This document shows positions 63,648-64,000 of a DNA stretch of 64,000 nt, one piece after another. The translations under genes and the position numbers were made by a program. The stretch spans positions 1 to 64,000 of the forward strand of contig JAHJSQ010000074.1 in the NCBI GenBank assembly GCA_018830325.1. Reading direction: 5' to 3'. The notes under the pieces are model-generated. The model saw only the letters and a list, made by a program, of their open reading frames with translations. It did not search any database and was not told the DNA's origin. Positions within the stretch are counted from its first letter, which is position 1, and each line of letters begins with the position of its first letter. The stretch is from Gammaproteobacteria bacterium. Its GTDB lineage: Bacteria; Pseudomonadota; Gammaproteobacteria; Methylococcales; Methylomonadaceae.

Positions 63648-63768
63648 ATAACGCAAGAGCCGGCTTCACGGTGGCCTGTTCGGTAAGTAATCGGGCCGAT
63701 TTTTTTGGCTATGTTCGCGTTAATAGTTGAACAAATGAATACTACGCTAATGTCGAAACTTGAAAATT

Positions 63769-63867
63769 GTAGGGTACGCTGCGCGTACCACAGCAGTCCC
63801 GCCCGCCGTTTAAAGTGCCCTCATGTGATGTCTGGCATCGACATTTGGTACGCATAGCGTACCCTAC
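63769..63867. repeat. Family E palindrome, copy 2
   Basis: Ends GTAGGGTACGCT and AGCGTACCCTAC are perfect complements. It shares the GTAGGGT-(G/A)CGC design with 46824-46904. The rest of 63648-64000 shows no supported gene. Confidence 0.7.
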
Positions 63868-64000
63868 GATCTACTTTGAATTTTTAAGTACTTCCGGAAG
63901 TGGTGGGTGTTTTCAACTCTTAACCGAATACAGAGCCTTTGTTTCCGGGGTGATGAAAATATCGTCATGATCGTTAGGTCATTTCATGACTATTCCTTGA

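Overview
The window reads as chromosomal DNA of a gammaproteobacterium, most likely a methanotroph of the Methylococcales and plausibly a halotolerant Methylotuvimicrobium/Methylomicrobium-type organism. That placement is inference. It rests on an ectoine-degradation set in the order doeB-doeD-doeA-doeC, a Vibrio-type TonB2/TtpC energy-transduction operon, a bacterial AP2-like protein, and housekeeping proteins of gammaproteobacterial type. No methane-oxidation gene, rRNA or tRNA was seen, so the genus is not proven.

Layout. 0.45-7.4 kb: a four-gene minus-strand oligopeptide/solute ABC transporter operon with an unusual large binding protein. 7.5-25.7 kb: mostly ordinary chromosome (PfkB-type sugar kinase, metG, a TIGR01777-like epimerase, a small membrane protein, ftsH with a decayed hflC beside it, a divergent pair of a group-2-like sigma factor and a MerR-type B12-binding regulator, mgtE, an alpha-glucan phosphorylase, rpe, a PepSY protein, and an unknown protein). 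26.1-46.6 kb: an accessory/defence island. It holds a type I restriction-modification system (hsdR, a COG2865-like ATP-binding gene, hsdS, hsdM), decayed HEPN/MNT genes, two paralogues sharing an 86-residue N-terminal module, two tandem 1.1-kb cassettes with matching ends, a toxin-antitoxin pair whose toxin is cut off beside a REP-associated (RAYT) transposase unit, and a Wadjet plasmid-defence operon in the order jetC-jetB-jetA-jetD with a one-base frameshift in jetC. 47.5-53.0 kb: ectoine degradation. 54.2-59.1 kb: DUF3450-ttpC-exbB-exbD-tonB-TPR, six tightly coupled genes. 59.2-63.7 kb: AP2-like protein, 2-Cys peroxiredoxin, a small membrane protein, an AsmA-family protein and rubredoxin.

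Intergenic DNA is packed with short palindromic elements. Several have the structure of MITEs: terminal inverted repeats plus a target duplication. Examples are 29532-29677 (8-bp duplication), 46573-46786 (9-bp duplication spanning the jetD stop codon), and the pair 24693-24911 and 48858-49079 (both flanked by TA). One sits inside the doe cluster between doeA and doeC.

The strongest leads for new biology are the cobalamin-regulator/sigma-factor pair with an operator palindrome over the sigma promoter, the tandem cassette region at 36.6-38.9 kb with its shared N-terminal module, and the apparently permuted solute-binding protein. All functional statements come from reading motifs and context; no database search was run.
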